Positions 27,437 to 36,790 of a DNA stretch of 61,817 bases are shown piece after piece. The translations under genes were made by a program, and so were the position numbers. The DNA is taken from assembly GCA_027030425.1 (NCBI GenBank), contig JALVEW010000084.1, forward strand, positions 1-61,817. Direction: 5' to 3'. How positions within the stretch are numbered: the stretch's first letter is position 1; the number at the start of each line of letters is the position of its first letter. This DNA comes from Sedimenticola sp. Lineage in GTDB: Bacteria > Pseudomonadota > Gammaproteobacteria > Chromatiales > Chromatiaceae. The notes below the pieces were generated by a model. The model made no database searches, was not told where the DNA came from, and saw only the letters and a program-made list of their open reading frames with translations.

Positions 27437-28783
27437 CTATTGGCCAGCCCCCGGCAGGGAAGCCAGCTGGGATGTGAGGAAACTGCTGGTTCCCTGGAGC
27501 TGGGACATCAGGGAATCAAGGCTGGAAAACTGTTTCAGGTAACGTGCTTCCACCTGGGCGAGGCGGCGATCCATGGCGCTTTGCCTGTCTTCCAGATCTT
27601 CGATGCGGGAGTCCAATCCATCGGTACGGGAGTCAATCAAGCCCCCGTCCTCCAGCCACATGCCGGTGAGAGACCCGAGCCGCACGGCGTAACCGCTGTC
27701 GGCGTTGGCAAAAAGTTCGGCAACCCCCGAATAGTCTGTGTTCAGGGCTTCTCCCAGCCGGCTGTTGTTCACGCTCATGGTGCCATCCTTCTGGATGGAA
27801 ACACCGATTTCCGTCAAATGACTGAAAGTCCCTGAAGCGGTGGGGTTGTTGAGAATGCCCAACAGCCCCCGCTCAATGCTCAGCAGGGTGCTGTCAGCCT
27901 CCAGCTGCCCTTCACGCAGGCTGCGGATGGTGCTGCGCAGGTCATTGTATGCATCCGCAAATCCCTGTACAGACTCCTCTACAGCTGAAATATCCCGCTC
28001 CACGGTCACCTGGATGTCCACACCGGGGCGGGCGGACTGAAGACCCAGGGTTACGCCCTGAATGACATCGGTCAGGGTATTGGTCGAACGCATGATGCTG
28101 TATCCATCCACGCTGATCTCGGAATCCAGCAGGCTCAGGTCTCCGCCTATGTCATTGAGCGTCTGCATGCCGAAGGTGGATGCATCGATGCTTCCGCCGT
28201 AGGAAAGGGAAATGGCCGATGAGCTTCCTGTCTCATCAGCCGTCAGAATCAGCTTCTGGTTTCCGTTGTTCCCATTGATGATGGTGGCCGTGACCCCCGG
28301 ATTATCAGCAGCATCATTTATCTGGTCGCGGATGTCTTCCATGGACATTGCGGTGCTCAGATCCACGGTAACGCTGTTGGTGGCCGTTGATCCAACCTGT
28401 ATGGTGAGGCTGTCACCAGCTGTCCCCCCAAAAGTCGTGGTATCCGCAAATTCGGCGGAAGCCATCTTGTGATTGGCGGCAAGGCGCTCCACCCGTACAT
28501 TGTAGGTTCCCAGGGAGGCGCTGCTGTTGGCGGAGACTTCCAGGGCGGATTCATCGGCGGAAGTTGCGGCATAGATCTTGAACGCGTCGGTGGCGCCAAG
28601 CTCATCCATGGCATCCTGGAAACTGGAGAGCGCGCTCTTCAGCTGTCCATAGGCACTCAGTTGCGCTTCATATTGATCCTGCCTGCGCGCCAAGGCTTCC
28701 AGTGGCCGGCGCTCCAGCGCCATCAGCTGGCTGACGATGGATTGTACATCCAGACCTGATCCGACTCCCGGTGCTGTAATCAT
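27437..28783 (-). CDS. fliD: Flagellar filament cap protein FliD
   Basis: Protein of 448 residues, starting MITAPGVGSGLDVQSIVSQLMALERRPL, the conserved N-terminal region of FliD. A central variable region and the C-terminal FliD_C domain (about 240-430) end with a coiled coil (RIEDLEDRQSAMDRRLAQVEARYLKQF). FliD caps the growing filament and folds flagellin. Two adjacent ATGs (28786, 28783) are possible; the second has better spacing from GAGG. A sigma-54 promoter lies just upstream. Confidence 0.96.
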   Translation of the reverse strand: MITAPGVGSGLDVQSIVSQLMALERRPLEALARRQDQYEAQLSAYGQLKSALSSFQDAMDELGATDAFKIYAATSADESALEVSANSSASLGTYNVRVERLAANHKMASAEFADTTTFGGTAGDSLTIQVGSTATNSVTVDLSTAMSMEDIRDQINDAADNPGVTATIINGNNGNQKLILTADETGSSSAISLSYGGSIDASTFGMQTLNDIGGDLSLLDSEISVDGYSIMRSTNTLTDVIQGVTLGLQSARPGVDIQVTVERDISAVEESVQGFADAYNDLRSTIRSLREGQLEADSTLLSIERGLLGILNNPTASGTFSHLTEIGVSIQKDGTMSVNNSRLGEALNTDYSGVAELFANADSGYAVRLGSLTGMWLEDGGLIDSRTDGLDSRIEDLEDRQSAMDRRLAQVEARYLKQFSSLDSLMSQLQGTSSFLTSQLASLPGAGQ

Positions 28784-28820
28784 CATTGCCTCGCTACAGG
28801 GTTTGCACAATTAATAAGTT

Positions 28821-28836
28821 AGCAATCATCATGCCA
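28821..28836 (-). promoter_or_regulatory. Sigma-54 promoter of fliD
   Basis: Minus-strand TGGCATGATGATTGCT, one mismatch (C to T at position 6) to TGGCACGNNNNTTGCW. It starts two bases after the flaG stop codon; expected transcription start about 28811, 25-28 bases before fliD. Confidence 0.85.
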
Positions 28837-28838
28837 AC

Positions 28839-29216
28839 TCAGGTTTCCCTGGAAAAGATTGCGCTCTCTTTCTTGCTCAGATTCTGGGAGAGAGAGACCA
28901 CCTCCTCCGGGGGTATCTGGCGGATAACTTCTTTCGTTTCCGCATCCAGGACCTTGATAACAGTGCGGCCACTGTTCTCATCGATGCTGAACTCGAGTTC
29001 CCGCCGGATGGTCTGAACATACTGGTTCAGGTTGTCAACGGCTGATGAAATCGCGTCTCGCGAAGGGTTCTTGTCCTGTTCTGACGGCAAGGTTTTACCG
29101 GTATCCGGCAACTTCTGACCATTTTCCGGCTCGGGAACGCCCCCAACACCCGGAATGCCTGCAGGCAAGGCGGCTCTCACCAGCGGGATCACATTGGATT
29201 CGATTTCATTGGCCAT
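28839..29216 (-). CDS. flaG: FlaG family protein
   Basis: Protein of 125 residues. A Pro/Gly/Asn-rich N-terminal half precedes the FlaG domain (about 55-120): NLNQYVQTIRRELEFSIDENSGRTVIKVLDAETKEVIRQIPPEEVVSLSQNL. FlaG influences filament length in polar flagellates and usually lies between flagellin and fliD, as here. The ATG at 29216 follows GAGGA; an upstream ATG at 29237 has no ribosome site. Confidence 0.93.
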   Translation of the reverse strand: MANEIESNVIPLVRAALPAGIPGVGGVPEPENGQKLPDTGKTLPSEQDKNPSRDAISSAVDNLNQYVQTIRRELEFSIDENSGRTVIKVLDAETKEVIRQIPPEEVVSLSQNLSKKESAIFSRET

Positions 29217-29243
29217 GATCCGGTCCTCTGCTGTCACTGGCGA

Positions 29244-29269
29244 CCTGGCCGGGCTGCAACCGGGCCAGG
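29244..29269 (-). terminator. Hairpin after the downstream flagellin gene
   Basis: CCTGGCC pairs with GGCCAGG (7 bp) around a 12-base loop between the 29287-30120 flagellin gene and flaG. There is no T-run, so it is at best a partial terminator or an mRNA-stabilising stem. Confidence 0.4.
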
Positions 29270-29286
29270 CCGCTGTTTGCTATCGC

Positions 29287-30120
29287 TTACCGCAGCAATG
29301 AAAGCACGTTCTGCGGCGCGGCATTGGCTTGCGCAAGCATGGCAGTGCCGGCCTGCTGCAGAATCTGTACCTTGGTCAGATTGGCCGTTTCCGCGGCAAA
29401 GTCCGCATCCTGAATCCGGCTGCGAGAAGCAGACAGGTTCTCGGTATAGCTCTGGATGCTGCTGATGACCGCCTCGAAACGGTTCTGCACGGCGCCATAG
29501 GTGGCTCTGGCACTGGAAACCGCATCAATGTCGGCGTCGATGCCACCTGCGCCACTGGCGATCACCGCCTGGGCGGCTGCCTGGGTGCTGATATCCACGG
29601 TGCTGGCCGCGTTGCCGTAGGAATTGAGGCCTGTCATGTCACCCTGGGCTACGGAAATGGTTTCCCCATTGTCCTGGCCAACCTGGAAGGTGATAGCGCC
29701 GGAAGTACCGTCAAGCAGCTGTACATTGTTGAACTTGGCGCTGCCAACGATGCGGTAAATCTCCGCGGTGAGCTGGTCCACCTCGGCCTGCATACCGGTA
29801 CGGTCTTCCACGGTACCGTTGGCGGACTGAACAGCCAGTTCACGAATGCGCTGCAGATTGTCGCCAATCTGACCCAGGGCGGCTTCGGCGGTCTGGGCCA
29901 GGGAAATGCCATCGGCGGCATTACGCGCCGCCTGGTTCAGGCCCTTGATATCCGCAGTCATGCGGTTGATGGTGTAGAGGCCGGCCGCATCGTCCTTGGC
30001 GCTGTTCACCCGCAGACCGGAGGAAAGGCGCTGCATGGCGGTGGCCAGCTGGCTGTTGGTCTTGTTGACATTGCGCTGAGCGTTCAGCGACATGATGTTG
30101 GTGTTGATTACCATTGCCAT
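29287..30120 (-). CDS. fliC: Flagellin, downstream copy
   Basis: Protein of 277 residues. The N-terminal D0/D1 ([20 protein letters not shown] to about 140) and C-terminal D1/D0 (about 195-277, ending [14 protein letters not shown]) are intact. The middle is short, so outer D2/D3 domains are essentially missing. It is near identical to the upstream flagellin in the ends and differs mainly at about 145-200. The start is the ATG at 30120 by comparison with the upstream copy; an ATG six bases earlier is in frame. It has its own sigma-28 promoter. Confidence 0.97.
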   Translation of the reverse strand: MAMVINTNIMSLNAQRNVNKTNSQLATAMQRLSSGLRVNSAKDDAAGLYTINRMTADIKGLNQAARNAADGISLAQTAEAALGQIGDNLQRIRELAVQSANGTVEDRTGMQAEVDQLTAEIYRIVGSAKFNNVQLLDGTSGAITFQVGQDNGETISVAQGDMTGLNSYGNAASTVDISTQAAAQAVIASGAGGIDADIDAVSSARATYGAVQNRFEAVISSIQSYTENLSASRSRIQDADFAAETANLTKVQILQQAGTAMLAQANAAPQNVLSLLR

Positions 30121-30221
30121 GGTCATAGTCTCCTATGCATCAAGGGCAAGTGCATCGCCCCTGTCGTTCGTCTTTAGCGGACATGTCTATGTAATCCAGA
30201 CAATTACCGCTTCCAGTTATC

Positions 30222-30248
30222 TCATCGTCAGGGGGACGGGGAACTTAA
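30222..30248 (-). promoter_or_regulatory. Sigma-28 promoter of the downstream flagellin
   Basis: Minus strand TTAAGTTC, 11 bases, GACGATGA (6 of 8 at each box against TAAAGTTT and GCCGATAA). Expected start near 30214, leaving a leader of about 95 bases. Confidence 0.75.
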
Positions 30249-30282
30249 GAAGTTTTTGGAAAGAAACGAAATGACGGCAGGC

Positions 30283-30308
30283 AAAAAAAAGGGGCTCTGA
30301 CGAGCCCC
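30283..30308 (-). terminator. Rho-independent terminator of the upstream flagellin
   Basis: Minus strand GGGGCTCGTCAGAGCCCC followed by eight T. A classical intrinsic terminator 18 bases after the flagellin stop. It isolates the two flagellin genes. Confidence 0.92.
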
Positions 30309-30326
30309 AACAGGGATGATACCGAA

Positions 30327-31175
30327 TTAACGCAGGAGAGAAAGAACGTTCTGCGGGGCCGCGTTGGCCTGGGACAGCATAGCGGTGCCTGCTTGCTGGA
30401 GAATCTGAACCTTGGTGAGGTTCGCTGTCTCCGCGGCAAAGTCGGCATCCTGGATACGGCTGCGGGATGCTGACAGGTTTTCCGTGTAGCTGCTGATGCT
30501 GTTGATGACCGCCTCAAAACGGTTCTGCACCGCGCCGAAAGTGGCTCTGGCGCTGGAAATGGCATCGATGTCCGCATCAATGCTGGTAGGGTCGGTGCTG
30601 TCCAGCACAGCCTGGGCCGCCGCCTGGGTGCTGATATCGAAGCCATCTGTGGCGCCACCACCACCACTGTCATAGCCCTGGAGAGTGGTCATGTCGGAAA
30701 GGCTGACGCTGATGGTCTCACCGGCGTCCTGGCCTACCTGGAAGGTAATGGAAGCCGTGCTGCCGTCCAGCAGTGACACGCCGTTGAACTTCACGTTATC
30801 CACGATGCGGGTGATTTCCGCATTGAGCTGGTCCACCTCGGCCTGCATGCCGCTACGGTCTTCCACGGTGCCGTTGGCGGATTGCACGGCCAGCTCGCGA
30901 ATACGCTGCAGATTATCACCGATCTGACCCAGGGCGGCTTCAGCAGTCTGAGCCAGGGAAATGCCGTCAGCGGCATTACGTGATGCCTGGTTCAGACCCT
31001 TGATGTCGGCGGTCATGCGGTTGATGGTGTAGAGTCCGGCCGCGTCGTCCTTGGCGCTGTTCACCCGCAGCCCGGAGGAAAGGCGCTGCATGGCGGTGGC
31101 CAGCTGACTGTTGGTCTTGTTGACATTGCGCTGAGCGTTCAGCGACATAACGTTCGTATTGATTACCATTGCCAT
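30327..31175 (-). CDS. fliC: Flagellin, upstream copy
   Basis: Protein of 282 residues, starting [20 protein letters not shown] and ending [14 protein letters not shown], with the same short central region as the other copy. Differences cluster in the middle ([19 protein letters not shown] against [15 protein letters not shown]). GGGAGA stands 9 bases before the ATG. Sigma-28 promoter upstream and intrinsic terminator downstream make it a single-gene unit. Which copy is the main filament subunit cannot be told from sequence, but its promoter and terminator are the stronger. Confidence 0.97.
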   Translation of the reverse strand: MAMVINTNVMSLNAQRNVNKTNSQLATAMQRLSSGLRVNSAKDDAAGLYTINRMTADIKGLNQASRNAADGISLAQTAEAALGQIGDNLQRIRELAVQSANGTVEDRSGMQAEVDQLNAEITRIVDNVKFNGVSLLDGSTASITFQVGQDAGETISVSLSDMTTLQGYDSGGGGATDGFDISTQAAAQAVLDSTDPTSIDADIDAISSARATFGAVQNRFEAVINSISSYTENLSASRSRIQDADFAAETANLTKVQILQQAGTAMLSQANAAPQNVLSLLR

Positions 31176-31279
31176 GGTCGTAATCTCCCAAGATTACACA
31201 ACCGGAATCGCCGGTTGCCTGTTTGTACTTAGCGGACATATCTGTCTGGTTACTGAGATATTTACCGCTTCCATGCCTG

Positions 31280-31306
31280 TAATCGCCCTGAACGGGGAAA
31301 ACTTAA
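31280..31306 (-). promoter_or_regulatory. Sigma-28 promoter of the upstream flagellin
   Basis: Minus strand TTAAGTTT, 11 bases, GGCGATTA: 7 of 8 and 6 of 8 matches to TAAAGTTT and GCCGATAA. Expected start near 31272, with a leader of about 97 bases. Confidence 0.85.
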
Positions 31307-31354
31307 GAAAAAATTTATGCTGGCAGAAAAAACCCCTGGCACTCTTGTGGCGGT

Positions 31355-31458
31355 CGGGGTCGGAGTCAAATGGGGAGGATATTGGAAAGTTCCGATGGCA
31401 TGGAACAGTTTGATTCCGTTCATAAATAACGGTTGAGTGGAATATGATTCCGACCCCG
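31355..31458. repeat. 104-bp inverted-repeat element (MITE-like)
   Basis: The left end begins CGGGGTCGGAGTCAAAT; the right end is its inverse with two differences (the outer ten bases, CGGGGTCGGA and TCCGACCCCG, match exactly). No ORF lies inside. Ends of the type GGGGTCGGA are known from short gammaproteobacterial intergenic elements. The last bases of the window (61809-61817) repeat GGGGTCGGA, as if another copy began there. Confidence 0.6.
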
Positions 31459-31460
31459 GG

Positions 31461-31491
31461 AAAAAGCCCCTGGCGCTGTTGCGCCAGGGGC
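31461..31491 (-). terminator. Rho-independent terminator of the flgB-flgL operon
   Basis: Minus strand GCCCCTGGCGC, loop of four, GCGCCAGGGGC (11-bp stem) followed by TTTTT, 32 bases after the flgL stop. It closes the rod-hook operon before the flagellin genes. Confidence 0.92.
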
Positions 31492-31522
31492 GGCACCCGG
31501 TTGTGGGCGCCATCACGGCCTG

Positions 31523-32425
31523 TCAAAGGTAGTTGAACAGGGACAGACCCTCCACTTTCATGAAACTCTGCTGGGAGGCCTGGAGAATCAGTTGCTGTTG
31601 CTGCAGGCGGCTTACCGCTTCCGCGTAATCCAGGTCCTCCAGGTCGGAACGGTTCTGCTCCATGACCAGGCTGAAGGAATCATTGATTCCTCGCTGGGTA
31701 TCGATGGCGTTCAGGCGACCGCCAAGCCGGGTTCGTGCTTCCTGGATCTTGTCCATGGCGTTATCCAGCGCCGTCAGGGTGCTGCCGGACGGCGTATTGT
31801 TTTCCAGGTCCGTCACGAAGTCATGGAGAACGGCGAAGGCATTGGTGGTGCCGCCGCTTCCGTCATCGATTCCCATGAACACGGCATCGCCCGGATCATT
31901 GCTCGCTACATGGCGGGCACTGCCGATTTGCAGGCGGCGTTGTCCCTGGTCCCCCTGGTAGCTGTAACTGCCACCACCACTGTCGGCAAAAGGCTCCACA
32001 TCAGTACGATACCCGCCGAAAATATATTCCCCGTTGGTGTCCGTGGCATTGCCCAGCGCCAGCAGTCCTTCCAGGTGCTGCTTGACTTCCTCGGCAATAG
32101 CCTGGCGATCACCGGCGCTTAGTGAATCATTGACGGCGCGAACAGCCAGTTCCCGGACACGCTGCAGAATATCCCCTGCCCCACCCAGCACATCTTCTTC
32201 CCGGCGCAGGCGGGACTCGGCCATGTCCGCATTTCTCTGGTACTGGGCCACCGTTGCCAGCATGGAATCCAGTTCCAGGCCCCGGGTTGCCGCCGACGGG
32301 TCATCGGCAGGAGAAAGCAGACGTCGCCCTGAAGCCAACTGTAGCTGGGTCTTGGAAAGATTGCTCTGGTTGCGCAGCATGGAGTCTACGCCCTGCCGGT
32401 ACCATTGTGCGGTGGATATGCGCAT
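31523..32425 (-). CDS. flgL: Hook-filament junction protein FlgL (HAP3)
   Basis: Protein of 300 residues with flagellin-like ends: N-terminal MRISTAQWYRQGVDSMLRNQSNLSKTQLQLASG and C-terminal DLDYAEAVSRLQQQQLILQASQQSFMKVEGLSLFNYL. FlgL joins FlgK to the filament. An upstream ATG at 32434 overlaps the flgK stop but is too close to the ribosome site GAGGAG; the ATG at 32425 is nine bases from it. Confidence 0.96.
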   Translation of the reverse strand: MRISTAQWYRQGVDSMLRNQSNLSKTQLQLASGRRLLSPADDPSAATRGLELDSMLATVAQYQRNADMAESRLRREEDVLGGAGDILQRVRELAVRAVNDSLSAGDRQAIAEEVKQHLEGLLALGNATDTNGEYIFGGYRTDVEPFADSGGGSYSYQGDQGQRRLQIGSARHVASNDPGDAVFMGIDDGSGGTTNAFAVLHDFVTDLENNTPSGSTLTALDNAMDKIQEARTRLGGRLNAIDTQRGINDSFSLVMEQNRSDLEDLDYAEAVSRLQQQQLILQASQQSFMKVEGLSLFNYL

Positions 32426-32430
32426 GACTG

Positions 32431-34404
32431 TCATCTCCTCACTGCGCCAAGCAGTGTATCGAACATTTCATTGGCCGTGGAAATCACCTGGGCCGCGGCC
32501 TGATAGGCCTGCTGGAAGCGCACCAAGTTGGCCGCTTCCTCATCGAGATTCACACCCGAAACGGCATCCCGGGCATCCAGGGAGCGCTGCAGCAACTGCC
32601 CATGGGAACGCTGGGCCAGGTCCGCCTGACGGGTGGTGGTTCCCACGTCGGACACCAGGCCGTTGTACACATCAGACAGGCTCTCCGTGCCGCCGCCCAT
32701 AATATTTCCACTCAACACCCGGCCAAGGGCAAGGGCATTCCTGTTGTCTCCATCACCGTTACTGTTATACGCGATGTTGAACTCATCCCCTGCCGCCGGA
32801 TCTCCGGTAAGGCGAACCTGGTAGCCGTAATCCAGTCCGCCCGGTGTGGGAAACAGGTCGGCACCGGCGGCGGGATCATAGCCGCTGACGGTTTCCAGCA
32901 GGGCTGGGGAAGCCGGATTGCTGTTGTCGTAGATTTCATAGGTTGTCGGACTGGTGAACCTTATCATCAGCGGTGGAGACAGACTCCCCGGCGAAGACTG
33001 GAAGGCCGGATTGTTGATGTTCGTGATTTCCGGCACGCTGATCCGGCCGCTGCCCGTATTGGCAGCCGATTCAGTGGTGAGCACGGGAAACGCCGCCGCC
33101 ACCAGTCCCGGCTCGTCGATGAGGGCCTGCAGGGACATTGCCCCCTGTCGTGTCGGTTGCACCAGGAAGGTATCCCCGCTCACCGCGGCCGAGTCCACGA
33201 CGATACTCAGGCCATCCGCGACAAAGGGATCAGCGGCTGTCCCGGAGCCCGTCATGACAATGTTCTCACCCGTATCCGTACGGGTCATGGTCCAGCTGCT
33301 GCCGTCAAACTGCAGCTTGTAGTTCGCCCCGGCCACCTGGCCGATATCATCCCAGGAAACCGACAGGCTGCTGGTCACCCCCGGATAGCTGTCCCATTGA
33401 GGCTCGGGAAAGCTGAAAAATGACCGACCGAGCTGACCATTGATGTCCACGCCCTTTTCATGCTGTTCATTGAAGAACTGGGCCAAGCCGATGGCGGTCC
33501 GTCCCAGCTCATTGGTTGCCGGCTCAAGAACCCGTTCCCGAAACTGGAGAACACCACCTACCTTGCCACCAGAAAGCTGCTCGGTTATGGGGACATTGCC
33601 ATTGGCGCCGATACGCAGGGCAATCATCTGCGGCCCATGAACACCCGGCCCCCTGTAGGTTTCCAGAGTGTTGCTGGTACTGCCCACCACCAAGGCCTGC
33701 CCCGTGCCTATCATGACGTTGACAGCGCCATCTTCCTGCTCCAGAGTTGTCACCCCGACTTCCTCGGACAACTCCCGAATCAGCATATCTCTCTGATCCA
33801 GGAGATCATTGGGGGGCTGGCCGGCGCCAGCGCCATAGGCCAGAACAATCTTCTCATTCAGATCGGCAATACTTGCGGAAAGACGGTTGATATTGGTAAC
33901 GCTGGACTTAAGCTCGCCGTTAACCTGGGCATCCATGTCATCCAGCCAGCTTCCCAGGCTGCGGAACTGATCCACCAGGCCCTGAGCCTCACTGATGAGC
34001 ACCTGCCGGGCCGCCATGGAGCCGGGGTCATTGGCCAGATCCTGTACAGCAGCGTTGAAGCGTTGCATGGCGGTGCTCAGACCCGCGTCCGGATCGGCCA
34101 GCACGTTGTCAATCTGCGCGGCATACTGGTGCAGGGTGGAGAATTCCGTCGTGGAAGACGTGTAGTTCTGTACCTGGTTCCCGATGAATGCATCATAGAA
34201 GCGTTGCACCGAGCTGGTGCGCACGCCGCTTCCCACGTAACCATAGCCGGTAAACTGGGGTGGCGCCGAAACCAGGTTCACACGCTGACGGCTGTAGCCG
34301 GGGGTGTTGGCGTTGGCGATATTGTGGCCAGTCGTATTCAACGAGCGCTGGTAGGCCTGCAATGCGGATATTCCGATTCCGAGCAGGCTGCTTCCACTGG
34401 ACAT
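32431..34404 (-). CDS. flgK: Hook-filament junction protein FlgK (HAP1)
   Basis: Protein of 657 residues. The N-terminal rod-type helix (MSSGSSLLGIGISALQAYQRSLNTTGHNIANANTPGYSRQ) carries the NIANANTPGYSR signature and the C-terminal D0 helix is NLDEEAANLVRFQQAYQAAAQVISTANEMFDTLL. FlgK joins hook and filament. A longer frame upstream to 34554 runs through the repeat element and is not coding. The repeat at 34424-34581 lies 19 bases before its start codon. Confidence 0.96.
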   Translation of the reverse strand: MSSGSSLLGIGISALQAYQRSLNTTGHNIANANTPGYSRQRVNLVSAPPQFTGYGYVGSGVRTSSVQRFYDAFIGNQVQNYTSSTTEFSTLHQYAAQIDNVLADPDAGLSTAMQRFNAAVQDLANDPGSMAARQVLISEAQGLVDQFRSLGSWLDDMDAQVNGELKSSVTNINRLSASIADLNEKIVLAYGAGAGQPPNDLLDQRDMLIRELSEEVGVTTLEQEDGAVNVMIGTGQALVVGSTSNTLETYRGPGVHGPQMIALRIGANGNVPITEQLSGGKVGGVLQFRERVLEPATNELGRTAIGLAQFFNEQHEKGVDINGQLGRSFFSFPEPQWDSYPGVTSSLSVSWDDIGQVAGANYKLQFDGSSWTMTRTDTGENIVMTGSGTAADPFVADGLSIVVDSAAVSGDTFLVQPTRQGAMSLQALIDEPGLVAAAFPVLTTESAANTGSGRISVPEITNINNPAFQSSPGSLSPPLMIRFTSPTTYEIYDNSNPASPALLETVSGYDPAAGADLFPTPGGLDYGYQVRLTGDPAAGDEFNIAYNSNGDGDNRNALALGRVLSGNIMGGGTESLSDVYNGLVSDVGTTTRQADLAQRSHGQLLQRSLDARDAVSGVNLDEEAANLVRFQQAYQAAAQVISTANEMFDTLLGAVRR

Positions 34405-34423
34405 TTTCTTTCTCCATGTCTGT

Positions 34424-34581
34424 TTAACAGGCTGTTGAAAAACTACCGTTTTTCGACAGCCTGTGTGTGGCACAAGGATGTGCCGCCATTTTTTATGGCT
34501 GTATAAGGGAAGCGGGAAACCGCGTTTTCCGCTTCCGTGGTGGAAAAAGTCCATGGAAGGACTTTTTCAACATCCTGTTAA
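34424..34581. repeat. 158-bp multi-hairpin element with 19-bp terminal inverted repeats
   Basis: The left end TTAACAGGCTGTTGAAAAA and right end TTTTTCAACATCCTGTTAA are inverse copies with one mismatch in 19. Inside are GGCACAAGGATGTGCC (34469-34484), a GGAAGCGG/CCGCTTCC hairpin around AAACCGCGTTT (34517-34527) and AAAAAGTCC/GGACTTTTT (34544-34567). It shares blocks and block order with the element at 52303-52418. It lies inside the flg operon between flgJ and flgK, so it would be transcribed as a chain of stems in the flgK leader. Confidence 0.75.
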
Positions 34582-34600
34582 GAAGGCGTAAGCCTGAGCT

Positions 34601-34625
34601 GGGATTTCATCAGGGGTGAAATCCC
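34601..34625. other. Perfect 9-bp hairpin upstream of flgK
   Basis: GGGATTTCA, loop of 7, TGAAATCCC. Neither side has a T-run. The rest of 34582-34738 between this element and the flgJ stop holds no gene or promoter that I can support. Confidence 0.4.
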
Positions 34626-34738
34626 GGAGTTCCGGCGGCCACCCATGGCCGTATGCCTCCATCAGCCGTATCGGCAGTATTCAGGACAACTTAAGCATCA
34701 ACCTTCTGTAAGTTCCGATACCCCCATCACGACAGTTT

Positions 34739-35647
34739 TCAGCTGGCCTTGAGCTGGGCCACAATACCCGAGAAGCGCTCACTTTCCATGATGGACCTGA
34801 TCTTCCGGGCATAGTTGGGATCAGTCGCATATCCGGCTTTCTGCAACTCCTCGAGATAACGCCGGGAATCACTCGCATTCTTCAGCGCCTGTTCATAGCG
34901 GGGATTTTCCTTCAGGAATCTGGCATAGTCCTCCATGCTGTCTTCCGGAGAATCATAGGATCTGAAATCCGCGCGCTGCCTGATGGCCGCCCCTTCCCTG
35001 TATTCCAGCGTCGATACACCCACGCGCCTGCCTTGCCAGCGGGCATCCGCCTTGATGCCGAACAGGTTCATGCTGCTGCCGCCGTCATCCGTGGGAATCT
35101 TCCTTCCCCAGCCGGTTTCCAGCGCAGCCTGGGCCAGAAGCACTTCCGGAAGCAGTCCCAGGCGTTGCGCCACCTTGCGGGCCGCCGGCCACAAACGCTG
35201 AACGAAGGCTTCCGGGCCGTCGGGCAGCCAGTCCGATGCCGACGATGAGGCGACTTCCTTGTCCTCCACAACCCGGGATGCCTTTTCCGGCCTTGCTGCC
35301 GTAATACTCCGCCGCGCTGGCACGGACAGGGACGAGTCCACATCCCTTGGCGGCTGCAGATGGCGCTCCAAGCTTTCAGCCAGGCCCATGCTCTTGTTTC
35401 GTGCGAGATCCAGGGCAATCTGCTGGTCGAACATCTCTTGGTAGAAACGAACCTGATCGCTTCCCTCCCCGCTTCCCGGCGCCGAGGCATCACGCATGGA
35501 CTTGAGCATGATCTGAATGAACATGGCCTCGAACTGCCGCGCCACCTCCTTGCGAGCCTCCGGCGATTGCTCACGAGCACCGGCCTTGAGCTCTGTCAGG
35601 CCGCTGAAGCTGGTGTAAATTCCCGCATTGTTCAGCGCCGATGTCAT
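34739..35647 (-). CDS. flgJ: Rod cap and peptidoglycan hydrolase FlgJ
   Basis: Protein of 302 residues with two domains. The N-terminal rod-cap domain (about 25-100) has ARQFEAMFIQIMLKSMRDA. The C-terminal glucosaminidase-type domain (about 145-300) has LLAQAALETGWGRK with the catalytic Glu at 177 and the following NLFGIKA. FlgJ opens the cell wall for the rod and caps rod growth. The two-domain form is that of gammaproteobacteria. Confidence 0.96.
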   Translation of the reverse strand: MTSALNNAGIYTSFSGLTELKAGAREQSPEARKEVARQFEAMFIQIMLKSMRDASAPGSGEGSDQVRFYQEMFDQQIALDLARNKSMGLAESLERHLQPPRDVDSSLSVPARRSITAARPEKASRVVEDKEVASSSASDWLPDGPEAFVQRLWPAARKVAQRLGLLPEVLLAQAALETGWGRKIPTDDGGSSMNLFGIKADARWQGRRVGVSTLEYREGAAIRQRADFRSYDSPEDSMEDYARFLKENPRYEQALKNASDSRRYLEELQKAGYATDPNYARKIRSIMESERFSGIVAQLKAS

Positions 35648-35659
35648 AATTTCTCTCGA

Positions 35660-36775
35660 TCAGATAATAATCAATTCCGCGCGCAGGGCGCCCGCTTCCT
35701 TGAGCGCTTCCAGGATGGCCACAAGATCACCTGGCGCCGCGCCGACCCGGTTCACCGCTTCGACGATGTCATTGAGATTGACCCCCGGCTTGAACAGGAA
35801 CATGCGCGCATTCTCCTGGTCGACCTGAACGCTGGACTGGGTGACGACTTCCGTGGACCCGCGCCGGGCAAAAGGCCCGGGCTGACTGACGGAAGTATCC
35901 TCAGAGATGGTCACAATGAGCGTACCGTGGGCAACGGCGGCAGGCATGACCCGCACATGGCTGCCGATGACCACGGTGCCGGTACGGGAGTTGACCACCA
36001 CCCTGGCAGGTGCTTCACCCGGCTCCAGCTGGATGTTTTCCAGTATGGAGACGAAGCCGACCTTCTGCCCGGGATCACGGGGCGCCCTGACCTCCACGGA
36101 GCCACCGTCCAGGGCCTTGGCAGTCCCCTCACCTATCATGCCGTTGATGGCCTTGACGATTCTGTGAGCCGTGGTGAAGTCGGCGTTGTGCAGATTCAGA
36201 ATCAGGTGGTCGGCATTGGCAAAGGGGCTGGGCACGGAGCGTTCCACCGTCGCGCCATTGGGGATGCGTCCCACACTGGGAATGTTGACCGTAACCTTGG
36301 AGCCGTCACTGCCTTCCACGCCAAGGCCGCCAACCACCAGGTTGCCCTGGGCAATGGCATAGACATTTCCGTCGGCTCCCTTGAGAGGCGCCATGAGCAA
36401 GGTTCCTCCGCGCAGGCTCTTGGCATTGCCAAGGGAAGAGACGGTCACGTCTATGGCCTGGCCGGGCTTGGCGAAGGGCGGCAAATTGGCGCTGATCATC
36501 ACCGCGGCCACATTCTTGGGCTTGGGGTTGACGCCGGGAGGCACCACCACGCCAAGCTGTGCCAGCATGCTCTTGAGGCTTTGCGCCGTGAACTGGGTCT
36601 GGCTGGTCTTGTCGCCTGTGCCATCCAGGCCAACCACCAGGCCGTATCCCACCAGCTGGTTCTCCCGCACCCCGGCGATGGAGGTAAGATCCTTGATCCT
36701 TTCCGCCTGCAGCGGCGATGCCAGTATTCCCAGCATCAGGACGAACATCATGGCTCCAGTCTTCAGCTTGTTCAT
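35660..36775 (-). CDS. flgI: Flagellar P-ring protein FlgI
   Basis: Protein of 371 residues with a cleavable signal peptide (about 1-24, hydrophobic core [16 protein letters not shown]). The mature start [33 protein letters not shown] is the FlgI signature. FlgI forms the periplasmic P ring, the bushing of the rod in peptidoglycan, with FlgA as chaperone. GAGGA precedes the ATG. Confidence 0.97.
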   Translation of the reverse strand: MNKLKTGAMMFVLMLGILASPLQAERIKDLTSIAGVRENQLVGYGLVVGLDGTGDKTSQTQFTAQSLKSMLAQLGVVVPPGVNPKPKNVAAVMISANLPPFAKPGQAIDVTVSSLGNAKSLRGGTLLMAPLKGADGNVYAIAQGNLVVGGLGVEGSDGSKVTVNIPSVGRIPNGATVERSVPSPFANADHLILNLHNADFTTAHRIVKAINGMIGEGTAKALDGGSVEVRAPRDPGQKVGFVSILENIQLEPGEAPARVVVNSRTGTVVIGSHVRVMPAAVAHGTLIVTISEDTSVSQPGPFARRGSTEVVTQSSVQVDQENARMFLFKPGVNLNDIVEAVNRVGAAPGDLVAILEALKEAGALRAELIII

Positions 36776-36790
36776 TGGTTCAATTCCTCA

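Noticed and set aside
34469-34484. Sigma-54 promoter within GGCACAAGGATGTGCC
   Set aside because: The GG-to-GC spacing is off by one and the bases form a hairpin of the repeat element.
32431-34554. Longer FlgK with 50 extra N-terminal residues
   Set aside because: The extension reads through the inverted-repeat element; the conserved FlgK start is at 34404.
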